A stretch of 8,249 nucleotides of DNA from Melaminivora alkalimesophila (GTDB lineage: Bacteria > Pseudomonadota > Gammaproteobacteria > Burkholderiales > Burkholderiaceae_C). Below the pieces are notes generated by a model. That model saw only the letters and a program-made list of their open reading frames with translations, was not told where the DNA came from and made no database searches. Shown here one piece after another: positions 1 to 6,200 of the stretch (within the stretch, counting starts at the first letter, position 1; each line of letters opens with the position of its first letter). Made by a program: the position numbers and the translations under genes. The stretch spans positions 1-8,249 of the forward strand of contig NZ_ALEE01000244.1 of the NCBI RefSeq assembly GCF_000282995.1, written 5' to 3'.

Positions 1-360
1 TTCATCGGCGGCGAGCCGCGCGCTGCCTGGGTCGAAGACCTGCTTGCTGCGGCCACGCATCTGGGCCTGCGCGAGCGGCTTTCCTTCCAGCTGGCGCCGC
101 CCGAGACGGTGGCCATGGAGCTGGCGCAGGAGGCGCAGGTCCAGGTGCAGCGCCACGTGCTGCAGGTCGAGCTGCAGCAGGTGCACGAGATCGAGGCGCT
201 GCGCCTGCTGCAGGGCTTGCTGGCGCAGCATCCGCAGGTGGCGCGGCTGGCCGGGTGCAGCTTCGAGCAACCCGGCGCCGAAGGCCTGACGGTGCGCTGC
301 CGTGTCAACTTCCTGCACATTGCACCCCTGCCAGCCCAGGCCAACAATGCGGACCAGTAA
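1..360 (+). CDS. C-terminal part of a PilO/GspM/MshJ-like pilus assembly protein (5' partial)
   Basis: The reading frame is open from the first base and ends at TAA 358-360, so only the last 119 residues are present. I see no membrane segment. The fragment alternates amphipathic helix (rich in Gln, Leu and Glu, such as QVQRHVLQVELQQVHEIEALRLLQGLL) with short beta-like stretches and ends in a strand, LTVRCRVNFLHI, before a loose tail. That helix-strand pattern, with a late 'hydrophobic-E-hydrophobic ... hE.lrlL..L' segment, resembles the periplasmic ferredoxin-like domain of PilO/GspM/MshJ proteins, which link the inner-membrane platform of type IV pili and type II secretion systems to the periplasm. 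The next gene looks MshK/GspB-like, and MshJ precedes MshK in known MSHA loci, which supports the assignment. The coding call is firm. The family call is an inference from pattern and order. Confidence 0.7.
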   Translation, partial: FIGGEPRAAWVEDLLAAATHLGLRERLSFQLAPPETVAMELAQEAQVQVQRHVLQVELQQVHEIEALRLLQGLLAQHPQVARLAGCSFEQPGAEGLTVRCRVNFLHIAPLPAQANNADQ

Positions 361-964
361 CCACCCGCCAAGTGCCATGCAGCCCAGCATCCCCGCCCTG
401 ACAGCGCAGCAAGCCGCAACACGGCAGACCTGGCTGGCCCTGGCCGGGGCGTGGCCGGCGCCGCTCGGCTTGGTGCTTGGCCTGGCGCACCCGCTGGCCG
501 CCGTGGCCGTGGCGCCGCCCCCTCTGGACGCCACTGCCGCACAGAGCTGGCCGCGCGTGTTCTACACGCCGCAGCAGCGCGAGGACATCGAGCGCGCACG
601 CACCCGGCTGCCCGAGGGCGAGCCTTCCACGCCACAGGCGGCGGAGCACCCCGGCGACGCCGTTGCCGCTGTGGACGAGCCCATCAGCGTGCTGGTGCTG
701 CAGGGCACAGCCCGGGGCCGCCACGGCGCGACAGCCTGGATCAACGGTCAGATGCTGCAAGATGGCGAGAGCCTTGCCGGGTACCGGGTGCAGGTGCTGC
801 CCGATGGCCGGGTGCGGCTGAGCCGCGTCGGTGCGGGCGATGTGGTGCTGCTGCCTGGCCAGCAGGTCAGCGTGGTCGATGACATCCGCCAGGACGTCCT
901 GCCAGCCGGGGCGCTGCTGGAGATCACCACGCAGCCGCAGCGCAGTCATTCAAAGCAAAAATGA
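347..964 (+). CDS. MshK/GspB-like single-pass pilus or secretion accessory protein
   Basis: About 205 residues. The N-terminal region has a hydrophobic stretch (roughly residues 28-56, WLALAGAWPAPLGLVLGLAHPLAAVAVA) that would act as a signal anchor. A proline/alanine-rich linker contains RVFYTPQQREDIERARTR. A compact C-terminal domain (about residues 115-190) has the pattern VLQGTARGRHGATAWINGQML.DGE...YRVQVLPDGRVRL...G....LLPGQ. This 'W-(I/V)-N-G ... DG ... L..G' beta pattern is typical of MshK and GspB C-terminal domains, which are periplasmic partners of the secretin or platform. I chose ATG 347, which overlaps the upstream stop by 14 bases. ATG 377 in the same frame is an equally possible start (195 residues); neither has a good Shine-Dalgarno. 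A GTG at 302 would give a 59-base overlap and is less likely. The tail QPQRSHSKQK is basic and probably disordered. Confidence 0.72.
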   Translation: MRTSNHPPSAMQPSIPALTAQQAATRQTWLALAGAWPAPLGLVLGLAHPLAAVAVAPPPLDATAAQSWPRVFYTPQQREDIERARTRLPEGEPSTPQAAEHPGDAVAAVDEPISVLVLQGTARGRHGATAWINGQMLQDGESLAGYRVQVLPDGRVRLSRVGAGDVVLLPGQQVSVVDDIRQDVLPAGALLEITTQPQRSHSKQK

Positions 965-988
965 TGGAATGGCGCTTGACTGGCGAGC

Positions 989-996
989 GGAGAAGG
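989..996 (+). promoter_or_regulatory. Ribosome binding site that fixes the start of the first pseudopilin
   Basis: GGAGAAGG lies just before ATG 999 (GGAG is 6 bases from the start). It favours ATG 999 over the upstream in-frame ATG 969, which has no comparable purine tract and would give an unusually long prepilin leader. Confidence 0.6.
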
Positions 997-998
997 CT

Positions 999-2051
999 AT
1001 GAAAAGAGTGGCAAGCACGGCGACATGCGGCCCCACCCCATCGTCCGGCAGGCACTCCGGTGGCTTCACCCTGGTCGAGATGGCGCTGGTGCTGCTCATC
1101 ATCGGCCTGCTGGCCTTTGTGTTCCTGCCGCCATCGCTGGCCATGCTCGACCTGATGCGCCGCAAGGATACGCGCGAGAAGATGCAGGCGCTGCAGCAGG
1201 CGCTGGTGCGCTTCGTGGTGCTCAATCAGCGGCTGCCGTGTCCGGCGGATGGGTCGCTGGGCGTGGATCAGACGCTGTCGGGGGTGGAGCAGCGCATGAA
1301 CGCTGCCGGCCCGACGCAGGGCCGCTGCTTCAACGCCGCAATGGACAAGGGTGTGGTGCCCTGGCGCAGCCTGGGGCTGGACAGCGCGCTGGCCACCGAC
1401 TCCTGGGGCAACCTCATCACCTACCGGGTGTGGGCGCAGGCATTCAGCGGCGTGCAGAGCACCGTCGAGACGGGACTGACGTGGAGCGGGGCGCTGGACA
1501 TGAGCCAGTGCGACCCCAGCGGAGGTACGCCGCCTTCCGGGCCAGGTCTGGCTATGCCCGGGCACCGCTGCCAGGTGGTGGGCAACTCCGCCAGCGCGCC
1601 GCTGACCTTTTTAGCCATCAAGCCGGGCGCCATGCCGGGCTCCCCGGAGTGGCGGCAGATGCGCGGCTTCGGCATTTGCCGCGATGTGCCTTGCCCGCGC
1701 TCCATCCAGTCGGATCCTCCCGGTGCCAACGAGGTGGCCCGCCGCGTCGATGGCAATGGCGCCGCTTACGTACTGATCAGCCACGGCGGCAACCGCTATG
1801 GCGCCTACAACGTGAGCGGCACCCTGATCAATGCGGCCTCCGGACCGGGCCCGCGCGAGGGCGTCAACGCCAACGGTCGGAGCATGAACTGGAGCGGCCC
1901 GACCGCCAATCCCAACGTCGATGTGACCTTCTACATCGACGCCGAGTACGACGAGAGCGAGAGCAATTATTTCGATGACATCGTGGTGCGCGCAAGCGTG
2001 CTGGAGGTGGCTATCGCTGCAGGCCTGGGACCGCGCCCTGGGCAGCCTTGA
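999..2051 (+). CDS. Type IV prepilin-like protein (pseudopilin) with LPCPADG core
   Basis: A 350-residue protein with a textbook class III prepilin signal. The leader is 22 residues ending in Gly-Gly, cleaved before Phe23 (GG|FTLVEMALVLLIIGLL). Glu at position +5 of the mature protein is present, so processing and N-methylation by a PilD-type peptidase and insertion in a pilus-like fibre are expected. After the N-terminal helix come R78-LPCPADG, a second Cys (GRCFNA), the segment VPWRSLGLDSALATDSWGNLITYRV, ISHGGN (260-265) and an acidic C-terminal stretch DAEYDESESNYFDDIVVR (FDDI at 325-328). At 350 residues it is about twice the size of a major pilin, so it is more likely a minor or tip subunit. 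It sits 34 bases after the MshK-like gene and 18 bases before a clear paralogue. The prepilin call is firm. The role (minor subunit, initiation complex or adhesin) is not shown by the sequence. Confidence 0.88.
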   Translation: MKRVASTATCGPTPSSGRHSGGFTLVEMALVLLIIGLLAFVFLPPSLAMLDLMRRKDTREKMQALQQALVRFVVLNQRLPCPADGSLGVDQTLSGVEQRMNAAGPTQGRCFNAAMDKGVVPWRSLGLDSALATDSWGNLITYRVWAQAFSGVQSTVETGLTWSGALDMSQCDPSGGTPPSGPGLAMPGHRCQVVGNSASAPLTFLAIKPGAMPGSPEWRQMRGFGICRDVPCPRSIQSDPPGANEVARRVDGNGAAYVLISHGGNRYGAYNVSGTLINAASGPGPREGVNANGRSMNWSGPTANPNVDVTFYIDAEYDESESNYFDDIVVRASVLEVAIAAGLGPRPGQP

Positions 2052-2069
2052 GCCGGATCGGGTGGCGCC

Positions 2070-3341
2070 ATGTCGAACCGGCTGTCCCTGGTCCCGCGCA
2101 ACGCCCGCCCGGCGCGCAGTCGGCATGCGGGCGGAATACTGCTGATTGGGATCATCACCCTGCTGGCCCTGGCCACTGCCGCACTGGTGCTGCAGCAGGC
2201 CCGCCTGTCCGTGCAGGCCAGCGACCGGATCGCGCAGACGCGCCAGCGCCTGGAGCAGGCCGCGCTGGCGCTGGGGCGCTTCGCCCTGCTGCACAAACGC
2301 CTGCCGTGCCCGGCCGATGGCGCGCAGGAAAGCGGCCTGGCGCAGCCGCCCACCGCCCCGTCGACCGCGCCCTATCGCTGCACCACGCCCGATGGCACGC
2401 TGCCCTGGAAGACGCTGGGCCTGGGGGCCGAAGACGCGCTGGATGCCTGGGGGCGCAAGCTGTCGTATCGCGTGACCGATGGGCAGACCGGGGTGATCCG
2501 CGAGGGCAGCATGCTGCATGCGCGCACCGCCGGTCTCGTCGTGAACGACCGGGGCCGCACGCTGCTCGACCAGGCCTGGGTACTCATCAGCCACGGTGCC
2601 AGTGGCAGGGGGGCCTGGCTGCCGGGCGGCGCGCGCATGGGCCTGCCGGCGCCCGGCGGTGATGAGGCAAGCAATGCGGCAGCAGCCCCCGCGGCCTTCG
2701 TGCAGCGTGATGAGCAGGTTCTGGACTTGAGTCTCGACACCTCGATTGCCCACTTCGACGATTTGCTGTTGTCGCGTTCCATGGGCGAGGTCGATGCCGG
2801 GTTTGGCTTGCTGCGCTTCGATGACCGGCGCCTGGCGTCCCCCCCGCCGGACTTCAACGGACGCAATGCCGGAGTCTCTGCTGTCACGTTCGATGGCGAC
2901 GGGCGCCATGGCCGGGTCACCGTCGCAGCCACGGGTGGCAATCTGGCACGCAACTCCGAGACGTCCGGCTGGGCCATTGGAGTGTGCTCCGGTGCCTGCA
3001 GCAGTGATGCGACCTCCATGCTCGGGGCGGGGCAGAGCCTGTCGATCAAGCTGAGTTTTCCGTCTTCGACCCCCCCGCCAGAGCAATTGGCCCTGAGCGT
3101 CTGGAGCGCCGGCCCTGCCGTGCAGGGGACTGTGGTGCTGCGCAAGGCCGGTGTCGATCTGCCGGGTGGCATGCTGGCGCTGCCCAGCCAGCCGGCGGGG
3201 CCTGGAGCGCTCGTCGGCTGGACGAATCTTGCTGCCTCGCCCGCAGCCCCCTTTGACGAAATCGAGCTGTCCGCCACCGGCGGCACCCGGCTATTTCTTA
3301 GCCACCTGCGCCTGTGCGCAGCCACGGAGCCGTGCACATGA
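2070..3341 (+). CDS. Divergent pseudopilin with fused C-terminal beta-rich domain
   Basis: A 423-residue paralogue of the preceding protein. The two align collinearly: R77-LPCPADG, YRCTTPDG, LPWKTLGLGAEDALDAWGRKLSYRV, VLISHG (Ile173), and HFDDLLLSRS (FDDL at 229-232). The N-terminus keeps the same 22-residue leader ending in Gly-Gly, followed by ILLIGIITLLALATAALVLQQ. The FTLVE signature is lost and position +5 is Gly27 instead of Glu. This resembles PilX/GspK/MshP-type non-canonical subunits, which also lack Glu5. A roughly 180-residue extension (about 245-423) absent from the paralogue is rich in alternating polar/hydrophobic strands and contains NGRNAGVSAVTFDGDGRHGRVTVAATGG, CSGACSS and, near the end, FDEIELSATGG and LFLSHLRLC. 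This looks like a jelly-roll/lectin-like beta sandwich. The stop overlaps the next start (ATGA). A tip or adhesin subunit is a reasonable inference, not a demonstrated role. Confidence 0.82.
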   Translation: MSNRLSLVPRNARPARSRHAGGILLIGIITLLALATAALVLQQARLSVQASDRIAQTRQRLEQAALALGRFALLHKRLPCPADGAQESGLAQPPTAPSTAPYRCTTPDGTLPWKTLGLGAEDALDAWGRKLSYRVTDGQTGVIREGSMLHARTAGLVVNDRGRTLLDQAWVLISHGASGRGAWLPGGARMGLPAPGGDEASNAAAAPAAFVQRDEQVLDLSLDTSIAHFDDLLLSRSMGEVDAGFGLLRFDDRRLASPPPDFNGRNAGVSAVTFDGDGRHGRVTVAATGGNLARNSETSGWAIGVCSGACSSDATSMLGAGQSLSIKLSFPSSTPPPEQLALSVWSAGPAVQGTVVLRKAGVDLPGGMLALPSQPAGPGALVGWTNLAASPAAPFDEIELSATGGTRLFLSHLRLCAATEPCT

Positions 3342-3604
3342 AACCCGACGGATTCGGCGATTCGGAGTGGCAGCGCATCAGCCTGGGGCAGGCCCTGCGC
3401 TCGCAGCGCGCACGCCGGCGCTGGCAGCAAGTCCTGGGTGTGGCCCTGCTGCTGGCCGGCTACGTCTGTCTGGCCGTGCCGGCAGACACCCCTGGCGATT
3501 GGCTGCTGCTGCGCGTGGCCGGGGGGTTCCTGCTGCTGTTTGCCGGCTTCGCCGTCGCCATCGGGCCGCTGGTGTCGGCCATCCTGGGCACGGACCATGA
3601 GTGA
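3338..3604 (+). CDS. Small two-helix inner-membrane protein of unknown function
   Basis: An 88-residue protein I do not recognise. It has a polar, Arg-rich N-terminal segment (residues 1-31, including RSQRARRRWQQ), then two hydrophobic helices (about 32-48, VLGVALLLAGYVCLAVP, and about 57-83, LLRVAGGFLLLFAGFAVAIGPLVSAIL) joined by a short acidic turn (ADTPGD). By the positive-inside rule both termini would be cytoplasmic. The start ATG 3338 overlaps the preceding stop as ATGA, with GGAG at 3326-3329 eight bases upstream. The end overlaps the response regulator start by 8 bases. It therefore sits, translationally coupled on both sides, between the pseudopilin genes and the two-component pair. 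It could be a membrane partner of the kinase or a pilus platform accessory; nothing in the sequence decides. I rejected the upstream in-frame ATG 3314 because ATG 3338 has the coupled overlap and the Shine-Dalgarno. Confidence 0.75.
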   Translation: MKPDGFGDSEWQRISLGQALRSQRARRRWQQVLGVALLLAGYVCLAVPADTPGDWLLLRVAGGFLLLFAGFAVAIGPLVSAILGTDHE

Positions 3605-4310
3605 AGAGGCCGCTGCCCCACCTCCTGCCTGCGCCGCACAGCCCCAGGCCGGCATGCCCCTGGTGTGGGTGGAAGACGACCCGCTGCTGTCCGCATGGCT
3701 GGCCGAATCCCTGGCCGAGGATGGCTGGCAGGTGCTGGCCGCCCAGGATCGGCCCTCGGCCCTGGCGCTGCTGGAGCGCCACGCCCTGCCCGCCGAGCAG
3801 CCCTGCGTCGCGCTGCTGGACATGGGCCTGCCACCCCGGCCGGCACGTCCCGATGAAGGCCTGCTGCTGCTGGCCCAGCTGCTCGTGCGCTGGCCGCTCA
3901 TGCATGCCGTGGTGCTGACCGGCCAGAGCGAGAACGCAGTGGCCCAGCAGGCCGTGCATGCCGGCGCTTTTGACTTTCTGGCCAAGCCCGTGTCGCTTGC
4001 GGCGCTGCGCCCGGCGCTGGCGCGCGCGGCCTGGTTCGCCCGGCGCCAGCATGAGCTGCTGGCGCAGGGGCGGGTGCAACTGTCGGTGCGCGCCGAGCTG
4101 TCGGGCGGCGTGCGCGAGGCCAGCGATCAGGTGGCCGAGCAGATGATCCGCCGCGTGCTCGCTGCCAATGGCTTCAACGTCACGGCCGCTGCGCGCAGCC
4201 TGGGCTTGGAGCGCGAGCAACTGTATTACCACATGAAGAAATTCGGCATCCAGCGCCAGCCTGCAACTGCTGCGCGCGCCGGCGAGCCGGATGCCGGCAG
4301 GACGGCATGA
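3597..4310 (+). CDS. Response regulator with receiver and Fis-type helix-turn-helix
   Basis: A 237-residue protein. After a 20-residue Ala/Pro-rich lead, the receiver domain (about 21-145) has all the expected residues: acidic E26-D27-D28 in VWVEDDPLL, phospho-acceptor Asp75 in VALLDMGLP, Thr108 in VVLTGQSE and Lys130 in FDFLAKPVS. The C-terminal region (about 194-217, NVTAAARSLGLEREQLYYHMKKFGI) is a Fis/NtrC-type helix-turn-helix. There is no AAA+ sigma-54 activation domain between them, so the architecture is RegA/ActR/PrrA-like and direct sigma-70 regulation is expected. The start ATG 3597 overlaps the small membrane protein by 8 bases, and the stop overlaps the kinase start as ATGA. Targets are unknown; the pilin gene just downstream is the obvious candidate. 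Function as a DNA-binding response regulator is well supported. Confidence 0.92.
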   Translation: MSEEAAAPPPACAAQPQAGMPLVWVEDDPLLSAWLAESLAEDGWQVLAAQDRPSALALLERHALPAEQPCVALLDMGLPPRPARPDEGLLLLAQLLVRWPLMHAVVLTGQSENAVAQQAVHAGAFDFLAKPVSLAALRPALARAAWFARRQHELLAQGRVQLSVRAELSGGVREASDQVAEQMIRRVLAANGFNVTAAARSLGLEREQLYYHMKKFGIQRQPATAARAGEPDAGRTA

Positions 4311-5398
4311 TCCACCTGCCCTGGCTGCTGGTCGCCCTGGGGCTGGTGCTGCTGCTGGTCGCGTGGGTGGTGTGGTTGCGCGGGCGGCGGCTGCGTCGCT
4401 GCGTGGCGCAATTGCTGGCCCTGCCGACCGATGTACATCCACTGCGCTGGCCGCGCCTGGCGTGGCCCATCCTGCGTCGCGCCGGCATCGCCGGCATCGC
4501 CTGGCAGGGGAACTGGTTCGGTGACGCGGTACAGGGTCGCTGGGGTGCGGAGCCGGGGCCGAGTTGGCCTGCACAGCGGCTTGAGGCAGGGCCGGACTGC
4601 GCCATCGAGCTGCACTGGGCCGACATTGGCCGCACCGATGAGGCGCGCGCCCTCGCGCTGACGGTGCTGGACGTCTTCGCCCAGGCCTGGTTGGCGCGCA
4701 TGCGCGAGCGCACCCAGGCCGTGGCCGTGGCCCTGGCGCAGCGGGCCCAGGTGCAGTTGTACTGGCAGCACGACATGCGCAACCTGGCCCAGTGGGTGGG
4801 CCTGCTGGCCGAGGAGTTCGGCGCCGCCACGCCCGAGCAGCTTCCGCGCCTGGCGCAGCGCCTGCAGCGCCAGGCGCCCTTGCTGCAGGCGCGCGCCCAC
4901 CGGCTGCTGGCTGCCACCGAGGCGCCAGCGGCGGTGCCCGCCCGGGGGGAGCCGCCCGTCCGGGCCCTGGATCTGCTGCAAAACGCTGCCGAACTGGCGG
5001 GCCTGGCCATCGAGGTCCACGCGGACGACGCCGATGCAGCGCCCACCCTGCTGCTGGAGCCCGTGCCGGCCCAGGCCTTGGAGCGCGCGCTGGACAACAT
5101 TTTTTCCAACCTCGCCCGCGACAGCGGGGCCCGCCATGGGGCCATGCCCCTGCGCTGCGAGTGCAGCGTGCGCGAGGGCGCCCTGCAGGCCCGCCTGCAC
5201 ACCCCGCGCCTGTCCACGCCGTGGCCGCGCAGGGCCTTCGAGCCGCTCAAGTCGCCCACGGGCTCGGGCATGGGCCTGTACCAGGCGCGGCGCTCGCTGC
5301 GCGATGCGGGGGGCGACCTGCAGGCCAGCGAGGAGCCCCAGGGGGTGGTCTTTGTGTTGCGCGTTCCGCTGGTGCTGTCCGGGCGTCAAGAAATTTGA
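4307..5398 (+). CDS. Membrane-anchored sensor histidine kinase, divergent ATP-binding domain
   Basis: A 363-residue protein with one N-terminal membrane helix (about 4-24, LPWLLVALGLVLLLVAWVVWL) and no periplasmic loop, so any sensing must be in the membrane or cytoplasm. The dimerisation/phospho-acceptor segment is YWQHDMRNLAQWVGLLAEEF with His155 and Asn159 (HDxxN). The ATP-binding domain shows an N-box (LDNIFSNLARDS, Asn264 and Asn268), a FEPLKS F-box-like motif and a G-box (PTGSGMGLYQARRSL, Gly319, 321, 323). Between the N-box and F-box, where a DxGxG motif is expected, there is LHTPRLSTPW with no Asp or Gly pattern. The HDxxN helix and the intact G-box argue for a working or recently working kinase, but the missing DxGxG weakens confidence in ATP binding. 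The start overlaps the regulator stop as ATGA (AGGA at 4299-4302), so the pair is cognate by context. Confidence 0.88.
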   Translation: MIHLPWLLVALGLVLLLVAWVVWLRGRRLRRCVAQLLALPTDVHPLRWPRLAWPILRRAGIAGIAWQGNWFGDAVQGRWGAEPGPSWPAQRLEAGPDCAIELHWADIGRTDEARALALTVLDVFAQAWLARMRERTQAVAVALAQRAQVQLYWQHDMRNLAQWVGLLAEEFGAATPEQLPRLAQRLQRQAPLLQARAHRLLAATEAPAAVPARGEPPVRALDLLQNAAELAGLAIEVHADDADAAPTLLLEPVPAQALERALDNIFSNLARDSGARHGAMPLRCECSVREGALQARLHTPRLSTPWPRRAFEPLKSPTGSGMGLYQARRSLRDAGGDLQASEEPQGVVFVLRVPLVLSGRQEI

Positions 5399-5399
5399 C
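5385..5399 (+). promoter_or_regulatory. Inverted repeat GTCAA-N5-TTGAC, candidate operator upstream of the pilin
   Basis: A 15-base palindrome (perfect 5-base arms 5385-5389 and 5395-5399, AT-rich spacer 5390-5394) straddles the kinase stop codon TGA 5396-5398. It stands out as an AT-rich patch in GC-rich surroundings and overlaps TTGACT (5395-5400), a -35-like hexamer. Its position, about 85 bases before the pilin start, suits a regulator site. It is short enough to occur by chance, and binding by the neighbouring regulator is speculation. Confidence 0.3.
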
Positions 5400-5401
5400 T
5401 G

Positions 5402-5428
5402 TTGCCCCTGCGCACGCCTCTGCACAAT
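5402..5428 (+). promoter_or_regulatory. Possible sigma-70-type promoter for the pilin gene
   Basis: The best candidate pairing is TTGCCC (5402-5407) with CACAAT (5423-5428), which has a short 15-base spacer. TTGACT at 5395-5400 is a better -35 match, but it lies 22 bases from the same -10. Both are imperfect. The gap before the pilin is 86 bases and the pilin has an independent strong ribosome binding site, so a local promoter is plausible, possibly activator-dependent. Confidence 0.28.
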
Positions 5429-5471
5429 GGCTTACAAAGGCGGCCGTCGGGGTTGCCAGCCTTTTACACAC

Positions 5472-5477
5472 AGGAGA
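5472..5477 (+). promoter_or_regulatory. Strong ribosome binding site of the pilin gene
   Basis: AGGAGA lies seven bases before ATG 5485. It is the best Shine-Dalgarno in the pilus part of the window, consistent with high translation of a main structural subunit, and it fixes the start. Confidence 0.7.
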
Positions 5478-5484
5478 TCCATTG

Positions 5485-6165
5485 ATGCAATCACTTCCCA
5501 TGCGCCGTGCGGGGCGTACCGCCCAGTCCGGCTTCACGCTGGTGGAAATCGCCATTGTCCTGGTCATCATCGGCCTGCTGCTGGGCGGCGTGCTCAAGGG
5601 CCAGGAGCTGATCGAGAACGGGCGCGTCAAGAACGCGGCCAATGACATGAATGGTCTGGTGGCCGCCTACAACAGCTATCTGGACCGTTACCGCAAGCTG
5701 CCGGGGGATGATGGGCCTATCGCTACGCTTACTGCGCGCGGCGGGCAGTGGACGACCCCCGGTATCGTTGCCGGTAATAACAACGGCATTCTGGCCATCA
5801 CGGCGGCACAGACCTTCACCGGCGGTGGTGAAGGGACAGCATTCTTCCAGCATCTGCGCGCTTCGGGCTTTGTCGCCGGCAACCCGGGTGATGTGGGTGC
5901 CAACGCAATGCCTGTGAATGCCTGGGGCGGGCGCTTGGGAGTGACCAACGTGGCTGTGCAAGGCCGCACGGCGGCCCGCGTGATGGTGTGTCTGGGCAAC
6001 GTGCCGGGCAAGGCTGCTGCGGCACTGGATGTGCAACTCGATGATGGCCGCCCTGACAACGGCACGTTCCGTGCCACCCAGGGCGCCAACAACATCGTGC
6101 CCGCTGGTGCGGCCGCTGCGTACAGCGAAGACCAGACCTACACCGTCTGCCGCGACATCACCTGA
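5485..6165 (+). CDS. Type IV pilin / major pseudopilin
   Basis: A 226-residue prepilin. The 16-residue leader (MQSLPMRRAGRTAQSG, basic) ends in Gly before Phe17. The mature N-terminus FTLVEIAIVLVIIGLLLGGVLKGQELIENGRVKN has Glu at +5 and the standard hydrophobic helix. The next segment AYNSYLDRYRKLPGDD (Lys71-Asp76) is typical of a large family of beta-proteobacterial pilin-like proteins with a DRY.KLPGDD motif. Two cysteines near the C-terminus, Cys169 and Cys222, could form the disulfide-bonded loop of type IV pilins; the protein ends shortly after the second (CRDIT). It has its own strong ribosome binding site, lies 86 bases after the kinase gene and is followed by a strong terminator. These features suggest it is the most abundant subunit of the locus. 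The prepilin identity is secure; major-subunit status is inferred. Confidence 0.92.
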   Translation: MQSLPMRRAGRTAQSGFTLVEIAIVLVIIGLLLGGVLKGQELIENGRVKNAANDMNGLVAAYNSYLDRYRKLPGDDGPIATLTARGGQWTTPGIVAGNNNGILAITAAQTFTGGGEGTAFFQHLRASGFVAGNPGDVGANAMPVNAWGGRLGVTNVAVQGRTAARVMVCLGNVPGKAAAALDVQLDDGRPDNGTFRATQGANNIVPAGAAAAYSEDQTYTVCRDIT

Positions 6166-6200
6166 CGCACCCGCAGCGCCCTGGTGCGCTGCTGGAGGCC

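Noticed and set aside
1611..3086. Long minus-strand reading frame (491 codons) opposite the two pseudopilin genes
   Set aside because: It lies opposite genes with clear family motifs, its translation is Arg/Gln/Gly/His-rich without recognisable domains, and such antisense frames are normal in high-GC DNA.
2372..3985. Long minus-strand frame (537 codons) opposite the second pseudopilin and the response regulator
   Set aside because: Low-complexity Ser/Ala/Arg composition, it spans several well-supported plus-strand genes, and it has no motif, ribosome binding site or promoter.
5100..5105. Run of six T in the kinase gene as a possible frameshift or slippage site
   Set aside because: The N-box is read correctly through it and the frame continues to the G-box and a sensible end, so no shift is needed.
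4226..5425. Minus-strand frame (399 codons) opposite the histidine kinase
   Set aside because: The plus-strand protein has His155, N-box and G-box motifs in order; the antisense translation shows only Gln/Arg/Gly-rich sequence.
5399..5484. Sigma-54 promoter before the pilin, as in classical pilA
   Set aside because: I looked for GG-N10-GC. The nearest match (GG 5442-5443, GC 5455-5456) has the wrong spacing, and the neighbouring regulator lacks the AAA+ domain needed to activate sigma-54.
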